Source of the DNA: Asterias amurensis
Lineage: Eukaryota; Echinodermata; Asteroidea; Forcipulatida; Asteriidae
Direction: 5' to 3'
NCBI RefSeq assembly: GCF_032118995.1
Contig: NC_092665.1
Span: forward strand, 11,016,512 to 11,080,511
Length of the DNA stretch: 64,000 nt
Shown: positions 1 to 15,300 of the stretch, in pieces
How positions within the stretch are numbered: the stretch's first letter is position 1
How the letters are laid out: each line of letters opens with the position of its first letter
Program-made: the position numbers and the translations under genes
Notes under the pieces: generated by a model
What the model saw: only the letters and a program-made list of their open reading frames with translations
Databases searched by the model: none
What the model was told of the DNA's origin: nothing

Positions 1-380
1 GAAAATGAAAAACGCAGCTTTCCGCGTATAAGGGGAGGTCTCACAGGCCTGGACGAGGCACTCCTTAACATAAGCTGTGCTCACTTGGCTGTGTCCCCAA
101 TTCCTTAAACTCTTGTATCCTTGGTTTACATTGTATTCATATACACATTATACTCGTATTCACATTGTATTCAAAACTTGTTCAAGTGTTAGTTTTATAA
201 CTTATGTATGTGGACATTATGTCACAAAATGTAAAATGTCCCATATGACGTCTCTCAGGGAAGTATCTTGCCTGCCAAGAAATGCCCTGGAATATACAAG
301 GTCACTTTATTTTGTTAACAAAGGTAACATGTTCTCTGTACTTTATCAAAAATAAAAGTACAATCAGATTCTTAACTTAC

Positions 381-3300
381 TATGAGGGCAGAGAAGTTCC
401 CCATTGAAAATTTCTTCAATTGCCGACTCATCAGCTTGGCCTTCTTTGTCATCTAAAAAATAATAACAATTAAAGTGTAAGTTACAGCAAAAACATTTAG
501 AAAAAAATATTGTAGACCTTTAGAGACCATTCATCATCACGAAACGCCCATAGCCTGTACTTATGTTAATTTCTTAAATCAATTTTTTGTCAGTAAAAAT
601 GTCAACAGAAATGACTTCAAACAGAAAATTTAGTTTGGTGTTAAGAAACTTGGATAGTATGTTAACATACTACATTGGAAAAATTCAAAATACGACATGA
701 CCTTTACTTTGACCTCTTTAGGTAAATGGAAGAAGGTCAAACCTTGCGGCTGTACATGTATGTAGCCACTATGGGCATTTTAGTACAGGCCAATGTAGCG
801 GCAACGATCTCTAAAGGGTTAAGCAATACAGTCACAGTTACTGCCGAAGATGCCATGTCAGACACAGGCCAATAATTGAGGTGCCATAATGATGCTGTTT
901 GCCCGACATAGAGACCACCGATTTGTGGAAGTGTCGTGGCTGTGCGGTTACGAACACCGAATTTAAACTCTGGTGTTTCTGATCAGCAGAGTGTGGGTTC
1001 GAATACCCGGCCGTGACACTTCTGTGTCCTTAGGCAAGACTCTTAACCATTGCTTCGTCCTTCGGATGGTACGTTAAGCCATTGGTCTCATGTGTTGTCT
1101 AAACGCATGTAAAAGAACCCAGTAAACTTATCGCAAAGAGAAGGGGTTCGCCCGGTGTTCCTGGCAGGATTGGCAGCATATTGCGCCACAGCATCTTGTA
1201 AACCATTATATGGTGCTAAGAATTAGGTCTCATAATTCAAACTTCGTCCCACTCACCTTGCAGTAGAATGCCTGGTGCTTTGTATCCTTTGGAAAAAGGC
1301 GCTTTTAAATATGGTTTTATTTGTTTAACTGCGAGCAACAACCTTGCTATTGCAGAGTTGCTAAAGTTTGCATCTACATGTACATTGTAGCAATCAGGGA
1401 GATATTTAGAATGGGGGAATTTTGGGATGCTTGGTGGCAGCAGACTTGGTAAATCCATTGTTCTTGGTAATGTGTGCAAGCTCAGAACTTTGTAAACAAT
1501 GAAGTTTTACCTGGTAGGTCTGCTGCCACCTAGTGTTCCAAAGTGTTCCATTACCTCCAAAACAAAAGGCTCTAGCCTGAACATCTGACGTCACACTTCG
1601 AGCTCGCGAATAACGCCAGAGACGGGCATCAAAACCGGCGCACAGTTTGATCTCTGACCTCGGTCATTTCACATAAAGATACGCTGTCAACTTCTATTGC
1701 AGACGTGACAGCAGTGCCTACATGGGCATCTGTGTCACTGCACGTTCGTCAAACGACGATTGTATCCAATGGAATCACTGGATCTGACAGCAGGAACCTG
1801 TCTTTAGGGGCCCAGTCTTAAAGGCCCCTGCTGGCAGACTGCAAGCATCTTACCTGGCTGGGAAGGGTCATCTTGTCTTGACTCATTTTGTTCCTCTCGT
1901 TGTAAGACTTTCTTCCTCCAATTCCTCAATGAGGACTTACCGAGCCAGAAACCAGGAGAGCTGTGGAATTAGAAGTAAATTATTTTGGTTTTACCCTAAA
2001 CACTGATTATTACATCGGTTAGATAATACCGGCTGCAAGTCACAGAAATTGAACTTATCCTATAATATGTTTATTCAATATGAATATAATTCTTCACTAC
2101 GAGAAAGTTCAATTGAAAAGAAAGCCCAGATTAAAAACATCTTTTTCCTCTGGCAATAAAAAGTCATGACCAGGGCCCAATTTCATGGCTCTACTTGCAG
2201 TCCGCAAAGAATCGGTGCTTACAGAAGCAGGGAATTCTGTGATTAGCAGGGAATTTTGGCTTGTGTGGTGCGTGTTCCATAGGCAATCTACGTTTACACA
2301 GCTAGCTCAGAAATTCACCACTTGCACGTAAACGGCAAATGGTGATCGTAAGCAGAGCCGTGAAATTGGGCCCAGGACTCAAATCAACTCTTTCCTGATC
2401 ATAAACGTCAGATCTTGAGTCCGCTGCTTTTAAACACTCGGCCACGACACGCACCAGGCAAAACTTAAAAGATAACAATAATACAAGCACTCCGATTGTT
2501 TGCCTCCAAGCTGATGTTCTTAATTTCACTGGTTGTCTGCACCAAGATTAAATAATTCTTTGGACCGTGCCTTATTCACTGGTAGTCTGCACCACCAAGG
2601 TTGATTTTTGATTGTTGACCACATACATGTACAGTATGAGGGTAATGTCACATGTGGCAATTTACAGGCAACCAGGGGTCGGTTTCACATTAAAAATGTA
2701 TGGGTAGTCCTAAATTTAGGATGAGTAACTCGTCCTATTTCGAGACAAGACTAGTCTGAACTATTTGTGAAATCCACCCCAGTTCCAGGCAATCTCCAAG
2801 GAGATAATCCATTCACATTTGAAAGTTTAGATATTATTCTTGGGGTTTATAAGACACTGTTTCAGAAATGACTCATGTGCTACCAAAGTGTTCCTATATA
2901 TAGCATGCACTGCACTTGAGTTTTTTGGGGGTGTTTTTTTTTCAATTTCACCCTAAACAAGGCTGAAAGCCACTCTTGGTATGGGGCTACAAGATGAAAA
3001 ATTGTTTAATGTGAAAAGAACTCAGGGGAGATGAAGGTAGAAGTTAATATTCCTCTTAAAACAATTGTAGGATAGAGGGAAACAGGCACCAGTTGTCTGT
3101 AAAACTCTTGCCTCTTGTGACAAGGTTGTAACACTCACCCTGGGTCTAGTTTACTCTTGGTTGCACCGGCAACAAATTTACTATCTTCATTGAGGTTCGT
3201 CTTCAGCCTCATCAGATGGCACTGTTCACGAACACATTTCAGGCAAAGGTTGTTGGCCGTTAGGCTGGGGCCGCCTCCATATTTGGACAAGAGGACCGCT

Positions 3301-6300
3301 GCCTGTAACGATAATAACAAATAATAAACCACAAAAGGGAAACTGGTTGAATGCTTTAGGGTTGAACAAAGAACACTTGACTAGAGCGGGATTTGAACCA
3401 ACGATCTCCGGATTAACGACCGGCACACTACCAACTGAGCTATCTAGCCCCCTGTGTAGGTGGTTTCCCTATTACGTAAATATCTTTGTTCGGGATGCCA
3501 GTCAGAAGCCATACAACCATTAACTGCCATGTTGCAAGAGATCACACCCAAGTTTCCGATACAACCTGGCATGACTGATCTAGTAGTAAATTTCACTAGT
3601 CGCCCAGCCCTATACTAAAAATGCCAATATCAAATTGGTAGATTGATTGCAGCTTAAACTTTGAAAGCGTCTGGAATAATCTACTAAGTTTACTCACAGC
3701 TTCCTGTGTAACTCGCTTGACGTCTTGAATCTTATCTGGATCCAGGTTACCATGACAACAGCGTAGGTCACTATTATCAATCGGTTTGCAAGGGGTTGAG
3801 TTGTTAGTGTTTAGCCAGTGCTTCAACCAGTCAGAACGCAACCATTCATAAGTTTCTCCTGAAATAAGATTGAATATAATATCAACCTCTTATTTATATG
3901 GCGCACGTATCTACCAATAAGGTACTCAAAGTGCTTAGTATATTATTATAAGTTTTTACAGAAAAATATGTTATTGAAGTTATGAATTCTGAGACACAAC
4001 TATGTAGCACCTTAAATAAAGGTTTACAAGGTGCTACGGCACATTCAGCAGCCACTGCCAGGAACACCGGGGCAAACCCCTTCTCTTGTAATCCTGGGAT
4101 CTTTTACGTGCATTACACAATGCACGGGACCAACTGAAATACATCCCATCCGAAGGACGAAGCAAAAATGTCAAGTGTCTTGCTTCAGGACACATGTGTC
4201 ACTACTCTCGAACCCACACTCTGCTGATCAGAAACACAATAGTTATTAACCTCTCGGCCACGACACACCTCAGTGCAAAATATGCAAAATCTTCAAAGCT
4301 TCAACCAATCAGAAAGCTAAATAGCTAAATATACTAATATCAAAACCTTCAACCAACGAGATTGCGACATGAGAGATAACAACTTAATATGATAGTATCA
4401 AAATCTTTAACCAATCAGAGTGCAACCATTCAGAGGTTATCGAGAAACGAGATGAATATGCAAAAACATTAATAACTTCAACCAATCAAAAAGCATTCAG
4501 AGCTAAATAGGCTACTAACAAAACCATCAACCAGTGTTCGTAGGTTTAAAATCATCCCCCAAAAATATGCACCGGCAAATTTGACAGCTTCAACCAATCA
4601 GAATGCAAACATTCACGAGTTCTATAGCAACAAAACGAACATGTAAGTGATGAAAGCTGATCAGAATACAAAATTTACTTGAGATCAGATTAAGATCAGT
4701 GTATGTAAATATATAAAAGCTTCAAAATTGTCAAGTAAATTGGTCTCTTTGTGAAACTTAAATCACAAAATAAGATTCTTACAGAAGAAAATGCTCTGAT
4801 ATTGCAGAAGATTCTGTACTCCCATACGGCAAACTGTGTACAAACTTCTTCTGATAGCGCCCTCTGTTGAATCCCCCTCCCCCAGCCCCTGTTAACTTCC
4901 CGTATGGGGGGACAGAATCTCAGGGGACAGATTTCTCTAGGATGCCATACGGCAAACTGTGTACAAACTTCTTCTGATAGCACCCTCTTTTGACTCCTCC
5001 TCCCCCAGCCCCTGTTAACTTCCCGTGTGAGGGGACAGAATCTACGGGGACAGATTTCTCTAGGATGCCATACGGCAAACTGTGTACAAACTTCTTCTGA
5101 TAGCGCCCTCTTTTGATTCCTCCGCCACAACCCCTGTTAACTTTCCGTACGAGGGGACAGAACCCCAGGAGACAGATTTTTCTAAGATGCCGGCTTACCA
5201 GGTTTTGGTGGCAGCATCAGATAAAGTCTTGTCACCTCCTCGTGTCTCGCTTTGCCGTTAGCGATGCTCTTTTCTCGCATGTTGGTCATGTCCATAGCCC
5301 AATCTTCAAACTGTTGTCTGTCTTGCTTGATGAGGGCTTGTAGGTAAGCCGGTAAAGTCGCCTCTGAGATGACATCCACTTGAGAAGTATCAGGTTGCGT
5401 TTCTACATCAACAGAAAACAAATCACATAATATAATGACAGGCAATTTTTACATGCTGCTTAAAGACGCGGTATACCTGTGCTTTTTAAAACTGGTTGAT
5501 TGTTTTAATTTGGTTGTTTTGCTCAATGTTTCGCTCAGTGTGCTTTGGTTTATAAAATGATCACACCATAACCTTTCTCCAGAGGGCAGTCAGAGCACAC
5601 TGACCAAAACGTCCAGCAGTACAAACCAGCTCTTCTCAAAACCACCGCTACTCACAAAAGAGTTTTTTACATGGTGTAACCACAAACCTTACTTTACTTA
5701 AAATCTATAAACTATTTGGGAAGGCAACCACAGAAGAAAAACAAACAAAAGAGACCTTCCTAGAAGGCTCAAGGAGCGCCTTTTCCTTGCAACAGTAGAG
5801 TCCGTGCTGTTATACGGCTGTGAGGCATAGACTCTTACTCCAAAACTGGAAAAGCAGATAAATGGGTGCTACACAAGGCTGTTAAGAACAGCTCTTTACA
5901 TCCACTGGAGTCAACATATGACCAACAAAGTCCTATATGGGAACCTACCTAAGCTATCAACAAAAATCAGACAGAGAAGGATGCGTTGTGCTGGCCACTG
6001 CTACAGGAGCAAAGACGAACCAGTCTCCAATATTGTTCAGTGGACCCCTAAGCATGGGAGGAGGAAACCTGGTAGACCGGCACTAACTTACACTGACATT
6101 CTCAAAATAGACACAGGACTTTAATCGACAGATTTCAAGTCAGCAATGGGGGACAGAAAGGCTTGGGGAACCATCGAGGAATTCGAGGACATCACTCGAC
6201 TTAAGCAAGTAAGCAAGTATCTACCAACCTGGTGTTTTTCTCTTGTACACAAGCATGTAAGCATTCTTTGAAGCATGGAATCCTTTGATGTTCTTCGGTC

Positions 6301-9300
6301 GTTTCCCTAGTTTAACACCGCTATCTGTAAATACACAGTCAATAATTGTCCGAGAAACCTAATTGGTTGGTGTCAATCTGCACTCAGAAAAATAATAAAA
6401 ATAATAATAACAATAATAATAATAGTAATAACAAATTATTATATAGCTCATTTCACAATAACCATATCAATGCGCTTTACATTAGTGCCCTGGTCATAGG
6501 GTCAATAACATCTCTGTAATGTTTCTCAGCTCCCTGGGGATTATACAGCCCTGGGCACTTGTGGCTTCTTCATACACAATATCAACCTCTACCCTTGCAG
6601 GTACCCATTTACCCCTGGGTAAAGAGAAGCAATTATAGTAAAGTATCTTGCTCAAGGACACAAGTGTCACGACCAGGATTCGAACCCACCTTCTGGTGAC
6701 TGCACCAGAACTTGAATTCAGTGCTCTTAACCACTCGGCCATGACACTCTAGAAAAGTGGTTTTGTTTTTCTGATCATGTCCTCGCCACATACATTGGCA
6801 GCAGGTACAGCAACGATTTAATAGATGTTAAAGGCACTGGAAACTACTCTGGTAATTACTCAAAATAACTGTAAGCTTAAGAACTTACTTGGTAACAAGC
6901 AAGAAGTGGAGAGCCATTGATAGTTAAATACATTGTGAGAAATGGCTTCCTCTGAAGTAACATAGTTTTTGAGAAAAAGGCAATTTTCACTCGAAAATTT
7001 AAAGATTCTCAGCCCTGAAGCCTTTTTAGGCGTCTGAAAGCACACAAATTTGTACAAAAAGGGTGTTTTCTCTATAAGTATTCTCTTGCAACTTCGACGA
7101 CCAATTGAGCTCAAGGTATCACTGATTTGTTATTTTATGCATGTTGAGACACACAAAGTGAGAAGACTGGTATTTAACAATTACCAAACACCTAGTTTAA
7201 CAACCATTAAACCTGAATGAAGTAACCAAATAAAACAACTACCACATACCTTGAAGGTCATCTTCTGAACCAAGTTTGAGATTCCTCCCTTCGATTCGTT
7301 CCACCTCCTCATCGTTAAACTTATGCCACACCCCTTCCTCCCTAATATGGGCAACGTAATGACCGGAGTAGGCTGTAGGACCTCGGTGTATTAGGACTGC
7401 TGTGAGCTCATAGATAGTATCTAGATCTGATGGTGGTTGAGAAGATAAACACAACCGTAATGAATGAATGTTAGAAACCAAAAACTATATGTATAATTGG
7501 TTTGCGGTAACACCATGTGTGTATCTACGTACTTGCCAGGTAGAGTTTGTTCTTAGAGAACTGTCTTGGTTTATTCTTCTGCCGCGGAGTAGATAATCAC
7601 AGGTTTGGGAGACTTCTCAGTTCTGAAAAGAACTGTCCTGCTTTTTTAATTATTACCCGTGCGGATGGTATAGAAAATAGACTAGACTACTACTTTAGCT
7701 TATAGGATCGTAATTAACTGTACTGCCGCAGAGTCAGTTCTGAGTTGGTCTCAACGTTTCGACTAGCTTGCTCTAGTTCTGATATAGCTAAGTTTTACCA
7801 TAACATATAAGTGCGCTTTATATAAGTGCCCTGCGCCCAATTTCATAGCGGGTTTTTGTACTTATTGTACAACACAAAGCACAATCAGGGATGTGATAGC
7901 CTGTTGAGAAGAAAATGTGCAGCTCTATGCAATTTGGCTCTGGTTATTGGGTCAAAAACTAGCTCCCTGGGGAGTAAACAACCTCGAGCTGCCGTGCTTG
8001 ACTCTTCCGAAACATTCACAGCAAAAACAGAGCTGTGGTGTCAAACCGCACGAAGCAGTTGCAGGAAGTATGAAATAGGCGTTTCGCCCACATTTTGTTA
8101 TTGATAGAAATACTAAAAAGAATATTATATTACCTTCCTTTGGGAGATAAGGCGTCATATCTAAAACTTCTGGAAACTGGATGAAAGAATTCAACTTCTT
8201 TTTGGTTCCTGTTTGTCTGTAAGAAATGTATGGAAACCCAGCTGAGCATCTTATACTAGATTTGTCTTACTGTGTTCAACATTCTCAATGGACCACACCC
8301 TGCACCCTCTCTAACAACGTTTCGTCTCTCTCGTAGAGCAATCGGGCAATCCAGGTGGTCTAGTTGGTATACTCTAGAATTGCAGCCTCATGTTGGGGGT
8401 CTCCCTGTTTGGTCAATAGCTTTGTTCGGGGCTGCCAGTCAAAAACTGTTAACTGCCGTGTAGTCAGGAAATATACCAAGATTATGATACAACCTGAGAA
8501 GCGGCCGCCAGGAGAGCACCTTATTTTCTAAATTTACGCAGTAACTTTCCAAAGAAACAATAAGTTAGTAACATTAACATTATTTTTGGACTTGGAAAAG
8601 GAACCTCCTCATTCATGATTATCAACAATCCAGAAAAAAATTATTTAAAGACAGTGGACACTATTGGTAATTGTTACAGACCCGTCTTCTCACTTGGTGT
8701 ACCTCAACATACATAAAATAACGTGTGAAAATTTGAGCTCAATCAGTCGTCGAACTTGCGAGATAGTAATGAAAGAAAAAACACCCTTGTCACACAAAGT
8801 TGTGTGCTTCAGATGCTTGATTTCGAGACCTCAAATCCTAAAGGTTTTATGCTAATAATTTTTTCTGGTAATTACCAATAGTGTCCACTGCCTTTAATAA
8901 TAATAATAATACCTGTCAAATATGAATCTTAGTAACTGAATGTTCAGGACTGGTGGTAGAGAGAGGAGCTGTATACGTCTGGTTGCATTCTGCTTGGTCT
9001 TACAACAATCACATAAATACTGGTTGCTTCCTTCAAGATGCTCATCCTACAAACAGAACAAATAAAAACATCATCAAGAAAAACAATGCACGGTTTAAGG
9101 GCACTGGACACTAGATAAATACCACAAACATTTTTTTTACATAAAAACTTACCGGTACTTGGCAACAAGCAATGAAGAGCTGTCGATAGTATAGAGCAAT
9201 GTGAGAAACGGCTCCCTCTGAAGTAAACCTAGTTTTTTAGAAAACCTAGTTTTTTAGAAAAGGCAATTTCTCAATCAAATAATAAAAGACTTCCAGCCTG

Positions 9301-12300
9301 AAGCCTTTTAAGGCGTCTAAATGCACACAAATTTGTGCAACAAGGGTGTTTTTCTTTCATTATTCTCTTGCAACTTCAATGCAACTTTGTTATTTTATGC
9401 ATATGTTAGGATACAATAAGTGAGAATACTGGTCTTTAACAATTATATCAATAGTGTCAAGTGTCTTTGAAGAAGAGAGAATCTCCCATATCCTCAAGGC
9501 TCTGCATTGGCTCCCGGTTCAAAAATGTCAAGATTCTCCTCCTTGAGTATTTGTCTCTCCAGGGCAGAGCACCAACCTGCATCCAGAGCCTGATACATCT
9601 TCATGCACCACCCAGGCAGCTCTGATCAGAAACACAAGAGCTTGAGTTTGGTGCTCTTATCCCTTTAATCTCTTCGATACTCAAATACTTGCTTGTCACA
9701 TGTTCCTAAGAGTAGGAACCATGGGGCAAAACGACATTTTCGCGAGCTGGACCCACTCTCTGGAATGACTCCCCACTTCAAATTCGACATATTTCTTAAG
9801 TTGATACTTTTAAGATTAGTTTGAAAATAAGCTAAATAAGCTTAAAGGAACACGTTGCCTTGGATCGGTCGAGTTGGTCTTTTAAAAGCAGTTGAAACCG
9901 TTTGTTATGAAATACATATGGTTAGAAATATATTTTAAAAGTAAAATATAATAATCCACACTCGAAAGTATCACTCGAAATTGCACGGTTTTCCTTTTAC
10001 GTCGCGCACTAACACTGTCGGCCATTTATGGGAGTCAAAATGTTGACTCCCAGTAATGGCCGAACGTGTTTCTTCGCGACGTATAAGGAAAACCGTGCAA
10101 TTTCGAGGCATGTTTGTGTGGATCATTATATTCTACTTTTACATTATCTATCTAACCATTTGCAATTCGTAACAAACGGTTTCAAACGCTTTTCAAAGAC
10201 CAACTCGACCGATCCAAGGCAACGTGTTCCTTTAATATGGCTTATCTGTAATATTCTTCTTTGTCTGATTTTCCTCTTTATCTACTGTGTGAAGATTCGC
10301 TCTCGTGGACCTTGAAAACCTTAACTTGGTGGATTTTGGAGCCTTACAAATACTCTATATTATTATTATCCATTAGGCCATGACACACCATAGAAAGCAA
10401 TATAAGATATTATCCAACCTGAAGGAACTCTCCAAGACACTCTTTGAGCTCCCGATGACCTTTAATGTTCAGATCTAACTCGTAGAATTTAGAAGGTCTC
10501 TCCGAACCGTTGCCGCAGTTATTACACCTGATGCAGAAATATGAAAAAGCAAACCACTATTGAATCAATTAAACTCATTACCTGAGCGTGAAATTGCGGC
10601 CGGAAGTCAGTGCTTTCCAAGCCATGTGAATAAAAAAGGACATGGATGAGGTCCGAACCCTGCAATGGTAGTTATAAAATTAAGCTCTAATCATAACTAG
10701 CTACGGTAGGGTTAGAGGCGTCTGTCTCATGAAAAGGTAAAAACATTACCGATGCCAGCAGAGATAGGCCTATGTAATAAGTAACTATTAGTTCTCTGTT
10801 GAGGGGACAGACGTATCCTCATACCTTTGTTTGGGCACTGGCCTGGTGACCAGTCTTTTTCTTAGTCTTTTTATTCCACTCTGTGCTTTTCAATATGTGT
10901 TCTGCGCCTTTGATCATTTTGAATGTAAGGGGCGCAGTGTAAATTTTAAATAATATTATTATTTTTATTATTATTATTACTATTAGTAACTACTGTTGCC
11001 ATAGTTGCCATAGTTACCTTGTTACATATGCATACTGGCCACAGAACTGCTGCTGGATGATGTTACGCACATCCGGTTGTGTTTGTTGTGACAGTGTCTC
11101 CTCCAGTAATGACATGAACAGTTTGCTAAACTCTTGCGCATCCTAGGTTAGATTAAGAATTCATTAAAGGCACTGGACACTATTGGTAATTTCTCAAAAT
11201 AATTGTTAGCGTACAAACTTACTTGGAAAAAACCCGATGAAGAGCTGTTGATAGTATACAACATTGTGAGAAACAGCTCCCTCTGAAGTAACGTAGTTTT
11301 TGAGAAAGAAGTCATTTTCCACTAAAACATTTGAATTTGATTTTGAGACCTCAAAATCTATTTTGAGGTCTCAAAAGTAAGCATCTGAAAGCACACAACT
11401 TTGAGTGATAAGGGTGTTTTTTTCTTCCATTATTATCTTGCAACTGCGACGACCAAATGAGTTTAAATTTTCACAGGTTTGTTATTTTGCGATGTCTGAA
11501 TTCGTATTGCTTTTGCATAAGCAGGAAGTATGAACATAATAATAAACATTTCTTATTATAGCGCATATTAGCGCTTCTGTGATTGAAAAGATGGGTTTTA
11601 AGTTCAGATTTAAATGTTTCTAGCTTGGCACAGTCTTTGAGATTGTTGGGAAGAGAGTTCCATAGTCTAGGTGAAGCATATTTGAAGGAGCGTTGACCGT
11701 AGAATGTGTGAACTGAAATTTGCATGAGAAAACCTTTCGAACTGGAACGGAGTTGTCGGGGAGGGTAAAAGTGTTGAATTAATTCCTGGAGATAGTCTCT
11801 AATTCTGTCTGAACCTGGCTTTAATTCGGAGGGTTAGGGTTTTAGAGTAAATTTTTCATTGAATCAATATTTGCAGGGTTTATCCTTTACGCTAGCCTAA
11901 CGTACATCGTCTAGTAAATACGGCTAAGGGCTATGTAACACCACTTCTCAACTTGCACTGTGGCTACCAACAACTGCGCAACCTACCTACTTCATGCTCA
12001 TATTTCTTCCTTTTTTGGATGTGAATATCTAAATTTTAAAATGTGTTGATACATTTTTTAGTGATTTCATGTAATTTCATTTTACCAATAACTTGGTTGT
12101 GATCACTAGCACAAACTCACCACAAAGATACTGATTTGACAAGAAATGTTCAAAATCTGGGCTAGAAAAACTTCTTGGAGCAAGTAAAACACACAGTTGA
12201 TTAGCAAGACACTTAACCATGATGCTCCGTCCTTCAGACGGAACGTAAAGCTGTTGGCCCTGTGTGTTGTGTAACATACGTAAAGAACTCCGTTCATATC

Positions 12301-15300
12301 GAAAAAGAGAAGGGGTTCACCTCGGTGTTCCTGGTTTGATTGGCAGCATATTGCGCCACAGCATCTTGTAAACCATTACATGGTGGTTTAAAGCAACACT
12401 GAGCGATTTTGATACACCTCTTAGGGATGTGATAGCGCTATATTAGAACCTAGTATTACTACTATTCTGGTGGGCTACTTTTTAAAAGCTTATGAGGGCA
12501 AAGCCTGACTCTACATAAACCAACCTGTTGTAATGCAGCATCCAATCCAAGGCAATTAACGAGTCCAGACGGGTCAATATACCTGCCATAAAACAGATGT
12601 TAAAAAAAAGATTTGAGGTTGAACAAAGAAAATTTGACCTGCACAGGAAACAACAACCTCCGGATTAACATGCCGTGGCTCCACCAACTGAGCTATCTAG
12701 ACCTATGTTGACAGTCTCCTTGTTTTGTCGATGTTTGTTCAGGGGTGCCAGACAGAAACCATACAAGTGTGCAGCCAGCGATCACACCCAAGTATATGAT
12801 ACAACCAACGAGCAAGGAACACAACCTGGGAAGCAGCTAAGACATGCCTAACAAGAACAAACAATCGCATTGTTCAAGTAGAAATTCAAATTATCAGATT
12901 TCTCCCTTAACAGTAGTCAGCTCTAGTTCAGTGATAGAAAGCATTCATATTTCTTGAATTACATACTCGTGAAAATTAAACTGGTAGACTAGTAAAATAA
13001 CAAGCTAAAGCCTGGTTTACACTTCCTGGGAATGCGAATGCGAAGCGAATGTTGATTGTTGACGTCACAAATGCTTTTCTCGCCACTTATTTATTTTCTT
13101 TTGTCGTCTTCAGTTAGCCTGGTTTAACACTCTTTGTGTTTTTGTCGTCAGCATTTTGTGTTGTCAGTGTGTAATTGTCTTGCCCTTGTTTCTTCTTCGA
13201 TGTTTATTTGTTTGTTTGTTTGTTTGTTTGTTTTCTTGTCTGTATAAAGGCTGTTGTCTATAAGCCACGGCTTAACTAACAGCCTCATGCTCTCGCTCCT
13301 GTATTGTACATAGTTAATTCCTAGTTATTAATTTATTATTTGCTTTTAGTTTATATTGTTTTTCTGTATAATTTAATACACTTTAGATTTGTTAAATTTC
13401 TATGTACTGTCTAATTCTCACAATTGTTTTGTTTTCTCAACAAGAGTACGAAATAAACGTATATTGAATGAATGAATGAACAAATTCGCAACAAATAATT
13501 TGCAGCAGAGCAACTATGCTCTACTCACTTGCGAATATCTCTGCGAAAGGCATTCGCATGAAGTATGAACCGGGCTTACCTTGTCCTGCAGGGCAGTCAC
13601 TATACAAGTTAAAGGGGGACAATGCCTGTGATCGGGAGAGATGGTTAATGAAAAGCGTTTGAATCCGTTTGTTTTGAAACTAAACTTTTGTTTTGTTCTA
13701 CTACAAGAACAAACACAGACCTGTCAGTGATTGTCTGTCTTACCGTCTGTTTGTGAATTGGAGCAAAGCAAAGAGTAACTGTAAATGGCTGCAGATGCAT
13801 GTTGGTGTAAGAGTCTCACTAGATGAACTACTTCCTGTAACATTCAAAGAAAACTCCAGCTTTTTACCAACTGGGCCACGTTTTAATGGGGCAAAATATT
13901 TAATAATAAAGCACACTACAGTTTTGCTTACCAAAATAAGGTCGCCAGCTAAAATTAAATTTGTGCGCCGTTTGTGACTGGTTTCCTAGTCAATTATTAA
14001 ACACACAGTTAACTATCCGGGTGGGCGACTTTAAACAAAAATCTTTTTTAAGCGCAAGGCCTGTCCAGTCAGGACAAACTCACCTGATTGATTGTGTGCA
14101 CTTGACAATGCACATAACTGCAATGGTTGCCATTTGTACAGCGCTCTGCGGAAACTTCTATTATGAAACCACACCTACAAATCAAAAACAAAAACAAAAA
14201 ACAAAAGAATCTTTTAGGATATTTATGTAAAATAGTTAATCAAGACAATACCTCTGATTAATAATAATAACAATTGGCTTCTTATATAGCTCGCATATCC
14301 GTCACTCAGTAACACTCCTAGTCTGTACGATACAGTATTTCCTGCAAGGTACATGTAAGTGGGACTACGTTTGAATTATGAGACCTAATCCTTTTACATA
14401 GCACAATATACTGGTTTTTAAGGTGATGTGGTGCAATATGCTGCCAATCAAACCAGGAACACCAGGGCGAACCTCTTTTCTTTTCAATCAGTGCACTGGG
14501 TTCTTTTACGTGCGTTACACAACACACAGGACCAGCTGCTTTACGCCCCATTCGAAGGACGAAGCACCATGGTTGATGTGTGTTGCTTAAGGACACAGGT
14601 GTCACAACTGGGACTCGAACCAACACTGTGCTTGTCTGCTTATCGGAAACACTGGAGTTTGAATTCAGTGCTCATAACCGCTAGGCCATAACATGCCACA
14701 ATCACTAACACCACTTGCCTGTGGGCATGCAAATGTTCTACACTTACCTGTAGGAATGTATTGACGTAACACGTAGCACCAAGGTTCTTCAATCCAACAA
14801 AGGAATCCTACCAGGGAGAGAACAATTTTGGTTTTTCAGATCAAATTGAAGAGCAAAACCAGAGATTCCACAATAAGACCGTCATCGCTGAGGTCTAATC
14901 ATGGAAAATGCTGCATGTACATGTACTGTACCTAGCCTCGCCACAAAGGGCAGAGAACCATATCAATCTACCCTAGTATTTATGCAATCACAAAAGCTAA
15001 ATTTTAAACTGTGTTGTCATTTTAATGTCATTTTAATTCTGGTCTGTTATTCTCACTATGATTCAGGTCTTACACAAATAATTCAGGTCCAGTACAATTT
15101 CTGAGCTACAGGCACTCGAGCCTTGTGGATGTTTTTCCAAAGCTTGAACACCGCAACAGAAATATTTCAGCTCGAGTTTCTGGTCCAGTGAAATTTATAA
15201 GCTACAAAGCTGCAGCCTGTTGAAGATTCTTGAAAATCAAGCCAGGTGCATGTTAGGCCTGGGCGAATTATTCAAATATCCGGTTAATGGCGAATAGGTT

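Noticed and set aside
1237..1479. Minus-strand frame considered as a USP48 exon
   Set aside because: It does not resemble USP48, and exons 16 and 17 join in phase (G/AT) without it.
3360..3450. tRNA-Asn-like gene on the minus strand
   Set aside because: The acceptor stem, A box and B box are present, but the anticodon loop has eight bases and the D stem fails; the flanks match a SINE with other copies.
4696..5130. Minus-strand frame of 144 codons
   Set aside because: It is the translation of the 124-bp tandem repeat in a USP48 intron; its reading shows the same peptide twice and no splice link to USP48.
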